A stretch of DNA of 64,000 nucleotides, from assembly GCF_026151205.1 (NCBI RefSeq), contig NC_087084.1, forward strand, positions 4,271,538 through 4,335,537, given 5' to 3'. This stretch comes from Bolinopsis microptera. Its lineage: Eukaryota; Ctenophora; Tentaculata; Lobata; Bolinopsidae. Within the stretch, counting starts at the first letter, position 1, and the number at the start of each line of letters is the position of its first letter. A program made the position numbers and the translations under genes. The notes beneath the pieces were generated by a model. The model did no database searches, was not told the DNA's origin, and saw nothing but the letters and a program-made list of their open reading frames with translations. Below, in pieces: positions 43,712-54,060 of this stretch.

Positions 43712-44099
43712 AGCCGTGTGGAGAAGGAACATATCGGAATGATGCTATGACAAGCTGTGAGACATGTGACGCTGGATTGACACCAAACTCTGATAAAACA
43801 GCCTGTGGTAAGATAACTTTGAAGCTCATTAAATTAAATGTTATTGAATTTGAATTAACTGTGCTATAGAATGAAAATCGAGGATATTGTTACTCACGAT
43901 TACTTAATAAGCTAGTTCAAACGAATTGCTGCTTAACGATTTCCTAATTCTTCAGAGCCATGTCCAGCTGGAAGCTACAAGAACATTGATATGAACACAT
44001 GTAAAGAATGTCCTGATAACACGATTAGTTCAGAAGGAGCAGCCTTGTGTACAGCTTGTGAACTTGGCCAGGAACGAAACTCAGGGAGAACAAAATGTG
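43712..44099 (+). CDS. Two Cys-rich repeat exons, duplicated cluster
   Basis: Exons 43712-43807 (32 residues, identical peptide to 42689-42784) and 43956-44099 (48 residues). The latter differs from 43232-43375 at a few positions (for example CPDNT for CSDNT, QERNSG for QEQNLG). Introns are also near-copies, so this is a recent tandem duplication of an exon pair. The middle 96-bp exon of the first cluster is missing. Phase 1 throughout. Confidence 0.85.
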
Positions 44100-44231
44100 G
44101 TAAGAATTGTTAACAAGAATCGAGCTGAGATGATTATATATATATTATATAGAGGGGCAAAGATAGGCTAAGGGTTAAGACGGGATAAGGATAAGGCGCC
44201 AGATAGGGCTTAGAATCAAGAAGGCAAATTT

Positions 44232-46185
44232 GTGGTACGAGGTAATCGTACTGTAGTGCGACACGTACTCTAGTGCGACACGTACTCTAGTGCGAAGTCC
44301 GACAAAAACACCCTCAGTCGCACTAGGGTACGTGTCGCACTACGATCCAGGTAGCGTACTCTACTGCGACAAAATATCCTGACTTATTTCCAAGTTCAGG
44401 TCACATCCTATCCTTCTTATGGATCATTAAGTGATTCGTCGGGTCGGTTCACGTCACTTATTTCGAAGTGATCTTGCGAACACGATTCGTCGGTTCACAT
44501 CATGTATTTCGAAGTGATCCACTGATCATAATTCCTTCTGGTCAGTTCAAGCGACGTAATATGTGATCCACTGAGTAACTCGTAAGCAGCATAAGATCCT
44601 CATTCCTATCACACGCATCGTATGAAGGTATATCTCCGATTGGGATAACAAGTTCATATGCTTGGGCCATATATAAGGTCACGATGATTCACCAAAGCAT
44701 CGAACAACAGGACCTACTGGCGATGGACCTACTGGCGATGCACTGAGAAGATCTGCTCCGGACGTCTCAGTCTGATGAACGACACTACTGTGACCTTCCT
44801 ACTCCTGCAGCAAACTCTGTCTTTACAGCAAAGCAGAGCATGAAACGGAAAGCTTCCGATACTGACCTCCCTACGAAACACCTAATTGCTGAAGCTGTTG
44901 GACCCCTCTCCTTCGAAGCCATGTCAAAACTCAACTGTCAGCAGGAATCCCTCGCTAAGATGGCACGCACAGCTCGGACGAAGGCCATGAGGCATCCTAT
45001 TGCTCCCCGCTCTTTGGCTGACCTTGTCCTAACTCCTGACTACATCAGAACGAACAGTGGCGAAACCTTCCTTCTTTGGGATTCTACCTACTCAGCAGAG
45101 AGAAGAAGATCTTTCCTGTTCGGCACTGTGGAAAATATGGATCGTTTAGCTGAGGCCCCTCATCTTGTCATCGATGGTACCTTCAGCACCTCGCCTAACT
45201 TGTTTACGCAGTTGGTGACCCTCAATCTGTCATGAGTGACTACGAGAGAGCCCTGATAAACGCTGTGGAGACAACCTGGCCCACGACTACCAAGAGAGGA
45301 TGCTTCTTCCACCACAAGCAAGCACTTTGGAGGAAGATGCAGCAACATGACCTAGTCCCGGAATACAACGCAGAGAACTCAGCAGTCCGGAAGTACTTTC
45401 AGATGATCGGTGCTATTGCCTTCGTGGACCTTGGAGACGTACTGGATACCTGGACGCAGCTGAAAGCAACCCTTCCCTCGGAGATGGATTCCTTTGCTGA
45501 CTACTACGAACGTACCTGGGTCGGAACACAAACCTCCTCTCCCCTCTACACCCACTGGATCTGGAATCAACGGGATGCTGTCATGGCCGGACTCCCAGAA
45601 GTTCCAACATTGCTGAGGGTTGGCACAACGGTTTTCGATCCTTGATGGGCTGCACCAACCCTACTATCTGGCGATTTATCGACGTCCTGAAGAAGGAGCA
45701 GGATCTAACCCAATGGAAGATCAACCAGAAGATGCTCAGACAACCACCTCCTCGCCGACTGAAGAAGTGGACCGATTACGACCGTCGCTTGAACGCTGTG
45801 ATTGATAGCTACGATGATTATGACAGAATGGATTATTTGAAGTGTGTTGGAACAATGATTTTGAATTGAATATTGTGATTGTAATGTTTGATTTTATATT
45901 TAACCCCATTACTTATACACGACTACACTCTTGTCATTAAAACTTAAAAATGAAAAGTCAAATTTGTTTTGTCGCACTTTAGTTCGTGTCGCACTGCAGT
46001 CCAGGTAGCGTACTCTACTGCGACTGTGTCGGCCTTGAAAATTCTCTTGTCGCACTAGGGTACGTGTCGCACTACGATCCAGGTAGCGTACTCTACTGCG
46101 ACTGTGTCGATCTTGGAGGTTTCGCACTAGGGTACATGTCGCACTAGAGTACGTGTCGCACTACAGTACGTGAACCGTGGTACGA
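44232..46185 (+). mobile_element. MULE DNA transposon with 9-bp target duplication
   Basis: GTGGTACGA flanks the element (44232-44240 and 46177-46185). The element, 44241-46176 (1936 bp), starts GGTAATCGTACTGTAG and ends with the complement of GGTTCACGTACTGTAG. About 50 bp of inverted repeat follow, made of GTCGCAC/TAGAGTACGT units, with more direct copies inside each end (44317-44371, 45974-46110). The paralogous intron copy at 43508-43530 (GTGGTACGGAAAGACAAGAA) shows the empty site. The transposase remnant lies at 44840-45869 on the plus strand. Superfamily call rests on the 9-bp duplication and the transposase motifs. Confidence 0.9.
44840..45869 (+). pseudogene. MULE transposase, internally deleted and frameshifted
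   Basis: DNA transposase remnant that once cut and pasted the surrounding element. Frame 1 (44840-45235): N-terminal region, then RRSFLFGTVENMDRL and LVIDGTFSTSPNLF, with the first catalytic Asp. Frame 2 (45232-45645): SDYERALINAVETTWP with the second acidic site, then a CFFHHKQALWRKM block with the C...H typical of MULEs. Frame 3 (through 45869): SSNIAEGWHNGFRSLMGC, the conserved N-x-x-E-x-W-H block, and a basic C-terminus. DGTF and SDYE are only about 20 residues apart, against about 65 in the other MULE copy here, so a central piece is deleted. The frames are joined by no splice sites; it is dead. Confidence 0.85.
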
Positions 46186-46204
46186 AAAGACAAGAACCGT
46201 AAGA

Positions 46205-46374
46205 GTCTGGGTCAGGGACAAAAGGAAATCGCGGCATGTACGGAATCGCGTTTTTTCCCATTATTTGCAACACATTTTATGTATAGTTTAATATACCGCG
46301 AAATGTAATTCGCAGTATCGCGATTTTTGGCCAAAATAATAGCGAAATCCTTTTGTTATGTCACTGGTCTGGGT
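46205..46374. mobile_element. hAT-like MITE with 8-bp target duplication
   Basis: GTCTGGGT flanks it (46205-46212, 46367-46374). The 154-bp element starts CAGGGACAAAAGGAAATCGC and ends with the complement of CAGTGACATAACAAAAGGAT. The uninterrupted site is seen in the paralogous intron copies (AAGAGTCTGGGTGGCAATAA, about 42203). No transposase. An 8-bp duplication and CAG ends fit hAT. Confidence 0.85.
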
Positions 46375-46792
46375 GGTAATAATTCTATAAGAAAACCGTG
46401 GTTGTGTGGATATTTAATTAAGAAAACCGTGGTTGTGTGGATATTTAATTATTCACCTATTGTTTTAAATCAAATTTAATTGAAACACATCTGAAGTGTA
46501 CTTATATAATAACGATTTCCTTATCTTCCACAACGATTTACCAGTTGTAAAATCTTATATTATTGTTATGTTTTAAATTTAATTTAACTGCGCTACAGAA
46601 TAGTAAATTGTATACAGTATGTGAGACTTGGACCCCTAAGCGAACGATAGTATAGTTATATTTGAGGTTGCTTGAAAGGATTCGGGTTGGGACAGGAAAA
46701 CTAAATCGCGGAACTGCGGAAGAGAACATAAGAAACCGTCAAAATAACCCTTATTAATCAGTTTTACGTGATTTAATATGACATATCGACAG

Positions 46793-46987
46793 TGAGCTGT
46801 ACGGGACTGAAGGCTGAGTGGAGAACTGCGATCAGAACAACAACACAGTTCCCAGTAGTCCCAGGAACCGTGGTGGAAGTGAATTGTGTTGAATACAGAG
46901 CTCTCAATAAAGGAAGCAGCGAGGTGACCTGCACCTCAGGAACGGAATTTATTTTCGATTTTAATGAACCTGAGTGTATAAATACAG
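46793..46987 (+). CDS. Sushi (CCP) domain exon
   Basis: A phase 1-1 exon of 195 bp (65 residues), acceptor ATCGACAG and donor GTATAT. The peptide has the four cysteines of a complement-control-protein module: SCTGLKAEW near the start, VVEVNCVEYRAL, SEVTCTSGTEF and FNEPECIN at the end. CCP modules are extracellular beta-sandwich domains used for binding. It is the last exon I can support for this gene; a terminal exon with stop or membrane anchor was not found. The MULE and hAT insertions lie in the intron just before it. Confidence 0.78.
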
Positions 46988-47230
46988 GTATATTTGTAAA
47001 AGCGGATATGCTAAATGACCATATCATCACTACAAAAGGATAACTAAACTCTTCATACAACCAGGATAGTATCAGCATAACCGGTGAAAGGGGGTAAAAT
47101 AATGTCTTAAGGGGGAGAGTTGGTTAATGGCTATATTACTATAGAGAACTGATTTATCTAATCTTACAGTTGATGGGCTATGACAAATAGCTCAGATGAT
47201 ACTGCAATCTAACTTAGATATCTAAATAAA
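46988..47230. other. Intron or 3' flank
   Basis: No feature recognised between the sushi exon and the decayed copy that follows. Confidence 0.4.
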
Positions 47231-47245
47231 AAAAGGATGTTGGAG

Positions 47246-47345
47246 TTTTCCGGGTGGAAAAGTATGACAGCAGAAACCCAATACCCATAAGTCCCCAGAA
47301 AAGTTATCGAGGTAACCTGCTCTGAGATCTCAACACAACAGCATT
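47246..47345 (+). pseudogene. Decayed sushi-like exon
   Basis: One frame reads GWKSMTAETQYP, a stop, then VPRKVIEVTCSEIST. It lines up with AEWRTAIRTTTQFP-VVPGTVVEVNC of the intact exon at 46793. The in-frame TAA and missing flanks show a dead duplicate. Confidence 0.55.
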
Positions 47346-48469
47346 TGACAAAGCAAAATAAAATGTAAAATCAATTTAAATTCAAAAATTTAACAAAGGA
47401 TGCATTTTCTTTCTAACATAGTAAAACACTTTGTTTCATATATATATCAAATTAAAATAAAACACTTAATGCAATCGTGAGATATACGTAGAATCTAGCT
47501 CAATGTTACAACATAAACCCTTAATAATATAGTCTAGCAAATATTAGAAACTAACCGCAAATCCGGTGATTTCCATTTCAAATGACAAAAGCCAGAAGAA
47601 CTTAATAAGGTCTAAAGATAATCTACTCCTATCTCAAGTTACTAATTAACAACCCCAGGAACAATGACGATGATGTATAAAGTCTATACGAATGTCGACA
47701 GAATAGAGATGAACAGGAAGAAAGAGAGAATATCACCTCCAATTAATCTATGAGAATTCATGGTAGTAAGAAAAATGTCCAATTAAAGTGTTTGTTTTTT
47801 TTTCGTCATATACTGCAACACTTCTATTGTGCTGAATTCCTAAAATTCAATTGCTCTTTAAAACACATTGCTATTATCTAAATTATTTTCAATTTAACTG
47901 TGACCAAATTTTACATTTTGAACATGAACCGTGTTGATTACCAGAAATTACATGTACAATACCAGAAATAATGTGTCACTCAGCAACCAAATCACCATTT
48001 CAGAATACAGATTACAGAAACGAGCTTCATGGCATTGATAAGTGATGAATACCCTGAAAAAAGACACATAACTCCATCACTGTGAGTCATATTTGTGTTT
48101 TTAAACATTCATAAAAATTATTCAATGTTAAATACATATTATTTATAAATATGTATTTAACATTAAATTAAATTCAAAATCTATTCAAAGATTTAACAAA
48201 GGTTTGATGTATTGCTATAATATCATATTATAACAATTTGTTTCAGACCCTTACTTAGTAGGAACGAACCTTTCAACTGAAAAGATATGAATCCTTTGTT
48301 GACCATTTTATGAACTGTGAGCAGCAAGTACAAGAAGCTAAGAAGCGGAGGATTACTCTTTTCGTCGAAATCTTTCAAAAAACTGCTCAATCAATATCCA
48401 CAAAATTTTAACATTGTTAGGCTTATTTTAATACTTCTCATACAAAGTTACAACAAAGTCTTCATGTTA
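47346..48469. other. Non-coding, with a palindrome and a possible sushi-exon start
   Basis: After a CCAG acceptor near 47943 a phase-1 frame begins ITCTIPEI, as many sushi modules do, but stops after about 34 codons without the remaining cysteines. A 16-bp inverted repeat AATGTTAAATACATAT / complement lies at 48124-48164. Parts of 48.0-48.3 kb reappear in error-rich form near 60.9-61.1 kb. Confidence 0.4.
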
Positions 48470-48575
48470 TGTATCCTGGGTTTGGACAGGATAATATTAC
48501 CCGCTTAAAATATTTCCATCGCGTTACATAATACTCAATAAATGTAATAGATTTATAGTGTTGTAATTAGTTTTG
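48470..48575 (+). repeat. Dispersed repeat, copy 2 (partner at 11317-11415)
   Basis: See the entry at 11317. Same orientation and about the same length. Confidence 0.55.
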
Positions 48576-49139
48576 AACTGCTGAAGTTTATCCAGCCCTG
48601 ATATATAACAACCTTAGAAAAGCAAACTTATTTGCCTTCGTTTTTAAACCTACTTTCAGCTTTTATCAGCAGCTACAATTACGGTACGTACCTATACTTA
48701 ATACGTAGAATCTAGTCAATTGTAATAACATACGCCATTGATAGCTTGGTGATATTGTCTAGTAAATATTAGAAACTGACTGGAAATGGTGGTGTTTGTC
48801 CTGGTGGCGGTCGATCACGATGCGCACTGCGTCATCGACATCAGTCATACACACTTCACATTCAGAACTTGCAAAAGAAAAATATAGTATATGAAATTAA
48901 TTTATTGCGCTGGGCCACGCTCAGTCTGTCAACGAGTATGACAAGCCTGTTCAATCATGTCATTCCAAGGAATCTCTAGTCGGGCTGAGCGAATCACGAC
49001 GTCTGAAAAAAGTGCGGTACTCATTGAAAGTTAGCATGTGTGCGTGACCAGCATTCACGTACTTGTTCATAATCAATCTTGGAAATAAAAACAAGTACAC
49101 GCTGACTACCAATAGGAAAAAAAGTAATGTATATATACG
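48576..49139. other. Non-coding, left part of a segment found again at 56.0 and 57.6 kb
   Basis: Contains ATTGCGCTGGGCC, CAACGAGTATGACAAGCCTG and GCGTGACCAGCATTCACGT, all recognisable in noisy form near 56120-56290 (direct) and 57790-57950 (inverted). No gene recognised. Confidence 0.55.
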
Positions 49140-49850
49140 CTAGTAAAGCCGCGCGCGTGCAGGCGTGCTGAGATAAAATTGTAAAATTTGGTTATTAAAT
49201 AGTAAAACTGCATTAAATAAACCGCGCCAGCTTGCGCGTTTGAGTCGCTCTACGAATTTAAAAGCGATTCTACGCGCTTTTAAGCGTTTACTAGCGTCGC
49301 TGAGCGATTTGAAAAGCGGTTTTCCAGTAGGGATTGCGCCAAAACGGAGTGGATACGCGGTTGCCGGGATAAGCGATTCGTAGGCGCTTTTGTGAACCAT
49401 TTTTAAGCGATTATAAACGCTTATAATTGGGGTGCAATTTAGCTGTTTGAAAGCTGTAAATAAAGGCTTATAAGCGCTTTTAAAATGGGAGTCAGGAAAC
49501 GCTATATTTACATCTTATAGCCGCTTATAATCGAATTATAAGCGTTTTTTTTTAGGAAATCGCTTATTAATTACGGCTATTTCATCCGCTATTTCGCCCT
49601 TTTACCACATTTTCTTTCATCCTGGCCAGGTGAGCAGAAATTTAAAAAGCACTTGATAAAGCGTTTTCGATGCTGCACTAACCCTGGTCGGGACGGGGGA
49701 GTGCCGGAATTTAAAAGAGCTTTTATAAGCGCTTTTCAATGCCGCCCCTAACCGGTCGGAACGGGGTACTCAACGTGGTAGTGCCCGGAATTTAAAAGCG
49801 TTATAACACCCTACGCGCGTGGGGTGGATCCTGGGGTGGACTTTTATTTC
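49140..49850. repeat. Palindrome-rich repeat of GCGCTTATAAGCGC type
   Basis: Dense short dyads built on AAGCG/CGCTT: AAGCGATTATAAACGCTTAT, GGCTTATAAGCGCTTTTAAA, AAGCGCTTTTATAAGCGC-like units. Two partial copies of a module with ACCxTGGTCGGGACGGG occur at about 49680 and 49745. The same motif dominates 54.7-55.9 and 58.3-60.6 kb. No coding role seen. Confidence 0.75.
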
Positions 49851-51205
49851 AGCGCGTATTTTGTAGCCTGTTCAACTTGACTTTTTGAATCGTTACTATC
49901 TCAATGTCACAGATACACAGAATGTGAGGTGATCATCTAAGAGAAACGTCCAGCCTTTCACCTGGTTGTAAGTTTATCTTTGTCTCAATATATAGCTTTT
50001 TCCCCCGGGCTTTTTCGTGTGCAACTGAAGTTGACATTACCATAACCCGTCCGCAACCGGTCGTCAGATACGGAGTCTTGCACAAAATTGGGTCCCTAAC
50101 TTAAAATTTTATGGACACAGTTCGATGACTAGTGGACTGCGAAACTTTGGTGAAAATTGAAGGGTCTACTGTTATATTGGCAAAAGTTATTGAAAAAAAA
50201 AAACTAGCTTTTAATCAGAAGTTTTTTGGGAAAATTTCAAATTTTGTACGTAGCTAGTGGGGTCTACTGGGGTGGACTCTCGCAACGGCGCCATTGATGC
50301 GTGGCTTTTTCAACAGCAGTCAGTAGGCCAATATCAGAGCACAATTATTGTGAGTTAAGACCTTAATGGTCAGCTATGAACCCTCACTAAGAATCGGTAA
50401 CCGTATCTAAAAAACAACCGGAAATTTATTCCGTCAAAGCTCAAATTTTATACTTTCTCAGGGCAAGTTACTATGAAGTGTACTAGATTGAGTATCGTTG
50501 ATCGTAGCTGATTACACAGTAGAAGGTAACCATACACAGGAACAATATACAAGGAATGACTGTGATTAGTGAAGCCAATTTCAACCGTGAAACTGTTCCA
50601 AAATATCATAATCATGGCGACGATAGTTCAACTGAACCTATATAGTTTTGACCGGTCTAAGATCACAATAAAACTCAGTGAACTGCGAATCACAAATTCA
50701 AATCACTCAATCTGATACCAGTCCGTTACAGTCTGCTTTCGTGACAACCTCAACGCTTAAACAATAAATTTCTGCAGTCATGTGACCACCGATTGGCCCT
50801 TAACGCTCCTTGTCCGCGAGGAGCATCGTTGCGACCTTGGGGTTCGTTCTTTGTTCTTCCCACCTCGGCTTCGATAGATCGAATTGGCTGGAGTCAATCT
50901 TCAGAAAGACCTTTGTTCGATCTCAGGGGCGTGGTAAATAGTGGATGTCGGAGTATAAAAGCTTCCTGAAAAGATTGAGTCATTATCGGTCTGTTGTAAA
51001 TATCGCATAGTCCTTGTAGCAGAGATTTAATTTATGTGGGGTTTGATAACTAGAGAAGGCGATTTGATATTCATGGATAGTACTAAGAGTATAAGCATTA
51101 TAAGACTAGTGATAAGTTTTTTACCCTTTTTATGGTACCTCGATATCTTATAGAGTATATCTCACTCAAAATCTACTGATTAAATTTTATTAACTAAACA
51201 AGTTA
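49851..51205. other. Non-coding, no gene recognised
   Basis: The part 49880-50110 (CACAGATACACAGAATGTGA, GTCCGCAACCGGTCGTC, TTGCACAAAATTGGGTCCCT) recurs inverted and error-laden at about 54455-54700. The rest is unique here and without recognised features. Confidence 0.5.
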
Positions 51206-51550
51206 ATGTATTACCGTCCTAGAAGAGGTTTTCCTGAGAATTTGAAGTCTTGTGTAGGTTGGCTGACCTGTATACTATGCTCTTCGATTGTGAGGTGTTT
51301 TGGACCCCTCGGCGGTCCAAAGGATTTATATTGCTGTGGGCATTTTTTCAACATCTATCGAGCTAAACGCCCTCGCGCATATCTGTTAGAGAATGAACAT
51401 GTCATCAATGCAAATGTTTCAATGATAAATCAGAGTGGCGATTTCAACGGCAGAATTCGAATATCATGGCCCCATGGTATTGGACTATTTTTTGTCGATT
51501 TTATAACCAAACTGGCAAACGATTGTTTGATTTTCGTCACAAGTCTCTAA
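51206..51550 (+). CDS. Unrecognised 114-codon open frame
   Basis: ATG-started frame, the longest in its area, ending at 51550. Composition is mixed, with several cysteines and one hydrophobic C-terminal stretch (GIGLFFVDF), no domain recognised. Followed by more frames at 51613-51813 without clear linkage. It could be a small gene, an exon, or chance. Confidence 0.2.
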   Translation: MYYRPRRGFPENLKSCVGWLTCILCSSIVRCFGPLGGPKDLYCCGHFFNIYRAKRPRAYLLENEHVINANVSMINQSGDFNGRIRISWPHGIGLFFVDFITKLANDCLIFVTSL

Positions 51551-51845
51551 AATGAATGCAAAACTTCGTCCGACATTTACATGATTAAAACTAACCGCTT
51601 TCTTTCGTTATTTTGTACAGCATTAGCCAGGGCTTGGGGTTCCGCATAGATATCTTCTATCAGATTAAAGTTGAACCCACACTTTGTACTGCTCGCCTGG
51701 GAGGAGGAAAGCAATCTGATTACCTTTTCATGAGCATTCGTGTAGTACCTCATCATTTCGATCTGATTATCAGCTGCAAAATTCGTCTATTACTAAATGC
51801 AAGCTTTTCGTAACTTGTATCTTGGAAATAAAACTTCTATGAAAG

Positions 51846-51847
<2 letters not shown>
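51551..51847. other. Non-coding, no feature recognised
   Basis: Ordinary sequence leading into the CA microsatellite. Confidence 0.35.
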
Positions 51848-51894
<47 letters not shown>

Positions 51895-52240
51895 CACACA
51901 CCCACACACACACACCACACCCACACACACTCACACACACCACCTCACACACACACATACACACACAACAAACACCACACACACAGGGACAGACAGACAG
52001 GACCAACCCACCGAGACAGACAGACAGACAAGACAGCTACCACACCACCCACAAACACATACTGATACGCACACAGACACAGCATAAACACAGACCACAC
52101 ACTGACACAGGACGGACACACAGGCACAGACCACGATACACACAGACATATCACACACACCCACACAACACACCCACATACACACAGGACACATACACAC
52201 CCAGACCATACACACACAGACACACGCACACATTTAAACA
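51848..52240 (+). repeat. CA-rich microsatellite, 390 bp
   Basis: Pure (CA)n at the left passes into interrupted CACACC, CACAGA and GACAGA variants. Overlapping open frames on both strands are artefacts of the repeat. Confidence 0.95.
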
Positions 52241-52380
52241 CCACATAGTTCCCTTCAGCTTACACTACATTACAATTACAGAACACGCATGTACAATCAG
52301 AGACACCCATCGATACAAAGCAGGACACAGCACAAAACACACAGAGTAACCCTTCAGTACAATCACAGACGCAGGCACAA
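52241..52380. other. CA-rich flank
   Basis: Residual ACACAG motifs, nothing else. Confidence 0.4.
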
Positions 52381-52617
52381 ATGACACTACAAGAAGAGCA
52401 GATTGAAGTCCCTTCATTTGCAGATGTTGACGCATTGATCTGTGGGATATGTTCATCAGTCAGTACTTGTCATCTGCTAGAACTGTTCATTCGGATCACC
52501 GAGGAGTATCTTCCGGAGGAGTTCAGAGTGGTCTATCGGACAGCCATGGATCCGTCTCCGTACCTTGCTGAAATAAAGATCAAAGGTCAAACGAGGCTGT
52601 CGCATGTCAGTCTGTAA
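52381..52617 (+). CDS. Hypothetical short protein or exon
   Basis: 78-codon ATG frame with protein-like composition: MTLQEEQIEVPSFADVDALI, then a Cys pair region and an amphipathic segment LLELFIRITEEYLPEEFR. An AATAAA follows within about 30 bp (52641-52646). No family recognised. The ATG lies directly after a CA-rich repeat, so a real start is doubtful; it may be the tail of a retroelement protein. Confidence 0.3.
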   Translation: MTLQEEQIEVPSFADVDALICGICSSVSTCHLLELFIRITEEYLPEEFRVVYRTAMDPSPYLAEIKIKGQTRLSHVSL

Positions 52618-53063
52618 ACTAAATGTAATGCAAAATAGTGAATAAATAAAATTTTTACATCTGAACGATTGTTCATTGTTTCTTTGCAATCTGTTCATTG
52701 ATTCAAGAATCAATGAACAAAAGTTCAGGATTTTACCTTCTGTTAGCTGTTAGCACTGACTCGCGCCCCCTCTCCCTACAAACGACCATATCTCGGCTGG
52801 AGCTTTCAACCGTCTTGCCTCAGCGCCATCTAGCACCCAGTCGACCTGTCCTTGTTAATTATGTGATCATCAAGTTACAACTTTAATCCTTCACTATTCA
52901 AATCATTGATTTCAGACAAAAAGAGTATTAGAGCTCGATTACTGCTTCAGGGTTTCCACACTGTGCTGTAATCACGCTGACTACACTCTTGCTACTATTA
53001 CCAAGTTAGATAATCCCATTTGTTATAAGGCGGTCAAATGATTTCCTGAGTTGATCCGCGTCC
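52618..53063. other. Non-coding, no gene recognised
   Basis: Includes an 11-bp inverted repeat (TTGATTCAAGAATCAATGAA, about 52696-52715) and otherwise ordinary sequence. Confidence 0.4.
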
Positions 53064-53283
53064 ATGAAAAAGGGTTCAACTGCGCTCTGTCAGCTGGTTA
53101 ATGTTCCGCTCAGCAGCCCGCAGTGCCTCCGCCTCCGTCACTCTCCCTGCTTTGCATGTGCCAGTGAGGCGTTAGAGCTCCCCTCTAAGCTCTGTGACGA
53201 TCCGGACGAAGGATCCAGATTCCCTTCTTTTCTCTTGAGATTGCTTCAATTCTTCCTGGAGTATGCGGATTACATTTTTATAC
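53064..53283 (-). pseudogene. Coiled-coil-like coding relic
   Basis: The minus strand reads VIRILQEELKQSQEKRRES, then after more residues a TAA, then TEAEALRAAERNINQLTER. The charged heptad-like pattern suggests a coiled coil, as found in LINE ORF1 proteins. With an internal stop and no start it looks like a fossil. A plus-strand frame of similar length has less protein-like composition. Confidence 0.35.
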
Positions 53284-54060
53284 TTCAATAAAGGGCCGCG
53301 TGAACACTCAGCAATGAATTATCAATTAATCATTTCTGTTTTTGGTAAAAAGTCCAAAGATTGTGATACATTGGATTTGATATTGGGAAAAGACATGGCT
53401 TACCAAGTACCTTTACATGTGCTTTTTGGAGGACGGGGATGATTATTCCTGCGAGCCTAAAATTTTTCCCATAACTATCTGCTGTAAACAGCAAAAATTA
53501 GAATTATGTCGGACTACTTCTAAAAAATTGGAAAAACACTTGTAGTAATCAGTGTGGTGCTAACAACAGAGAGGATTTGAACGGTAGGCCAATTTCATAA
53601 ATTTCCATTAACTAGATATAAGGGATGATTGGAACAGGCTAAAATTCTACAATGTGGCATTCATAACGGCTATATCGCTGCATAAACGATTAAAGTATTT
53701 GTAACTAAGCTTTCTATGTGATCTAGCAGAGGGGAACCGGCACAGCCAGGATTGCGTTGTCGTCACTTACAGTGATAAGTTTCACGAGAGAAAAATTTGC
53801 CTTATGTATTTTAAATAAGGATGACACAGTTCAAGCAATAAATCGATCGGTGCTCATATGATATTTGCATTAAAGGGAGGGCCTAGTGTGCAGTGACCAG
53901 TAAGTCTGTTAAGGCAAATTTAGATCTGGAGATAAGCTGATAGTCTTGACCAAAAGATAAGTGAGTTTCGAGAAAGTGGCCACGGATAAAGTTATCAAAG
54001 TGACAATGATAAGACTAAGTTAAAAAAGTTTAAAATACAATATAAGACAAAGTTGGGAAG
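53284..54060. other. Non-coding, no gene recognised
   Basis: Normal-quality sequence until about 54060, where homopolymer errors begin. Confidence 0.4.

Larger units (their letters stand above)
42150..46560 (+). repeat. Three tandem units of intron-exon sequence
   Basis: The intronic block GGTACxxAAxxACAAGAA...AAGAGTCTKGGTGG begins at about 42170, 43508 and 44232/46177 (split by the MULE). Units 1 and 2 each carry the 96- and 144-bp exons. Unit 3 keeps the sequence before the exon (TTATCTTCCACAACGATTTA, about 46518-46540) and after it (TATTATTGTTATGTTTTAAA, about 46559), but the exon itself is gone. Confidence 0.8.

Noticed and set aside
51770-52244. Cys/Val-rich and His/Thr-rich frames
   Set aside because: They translate the CA microsatellite.
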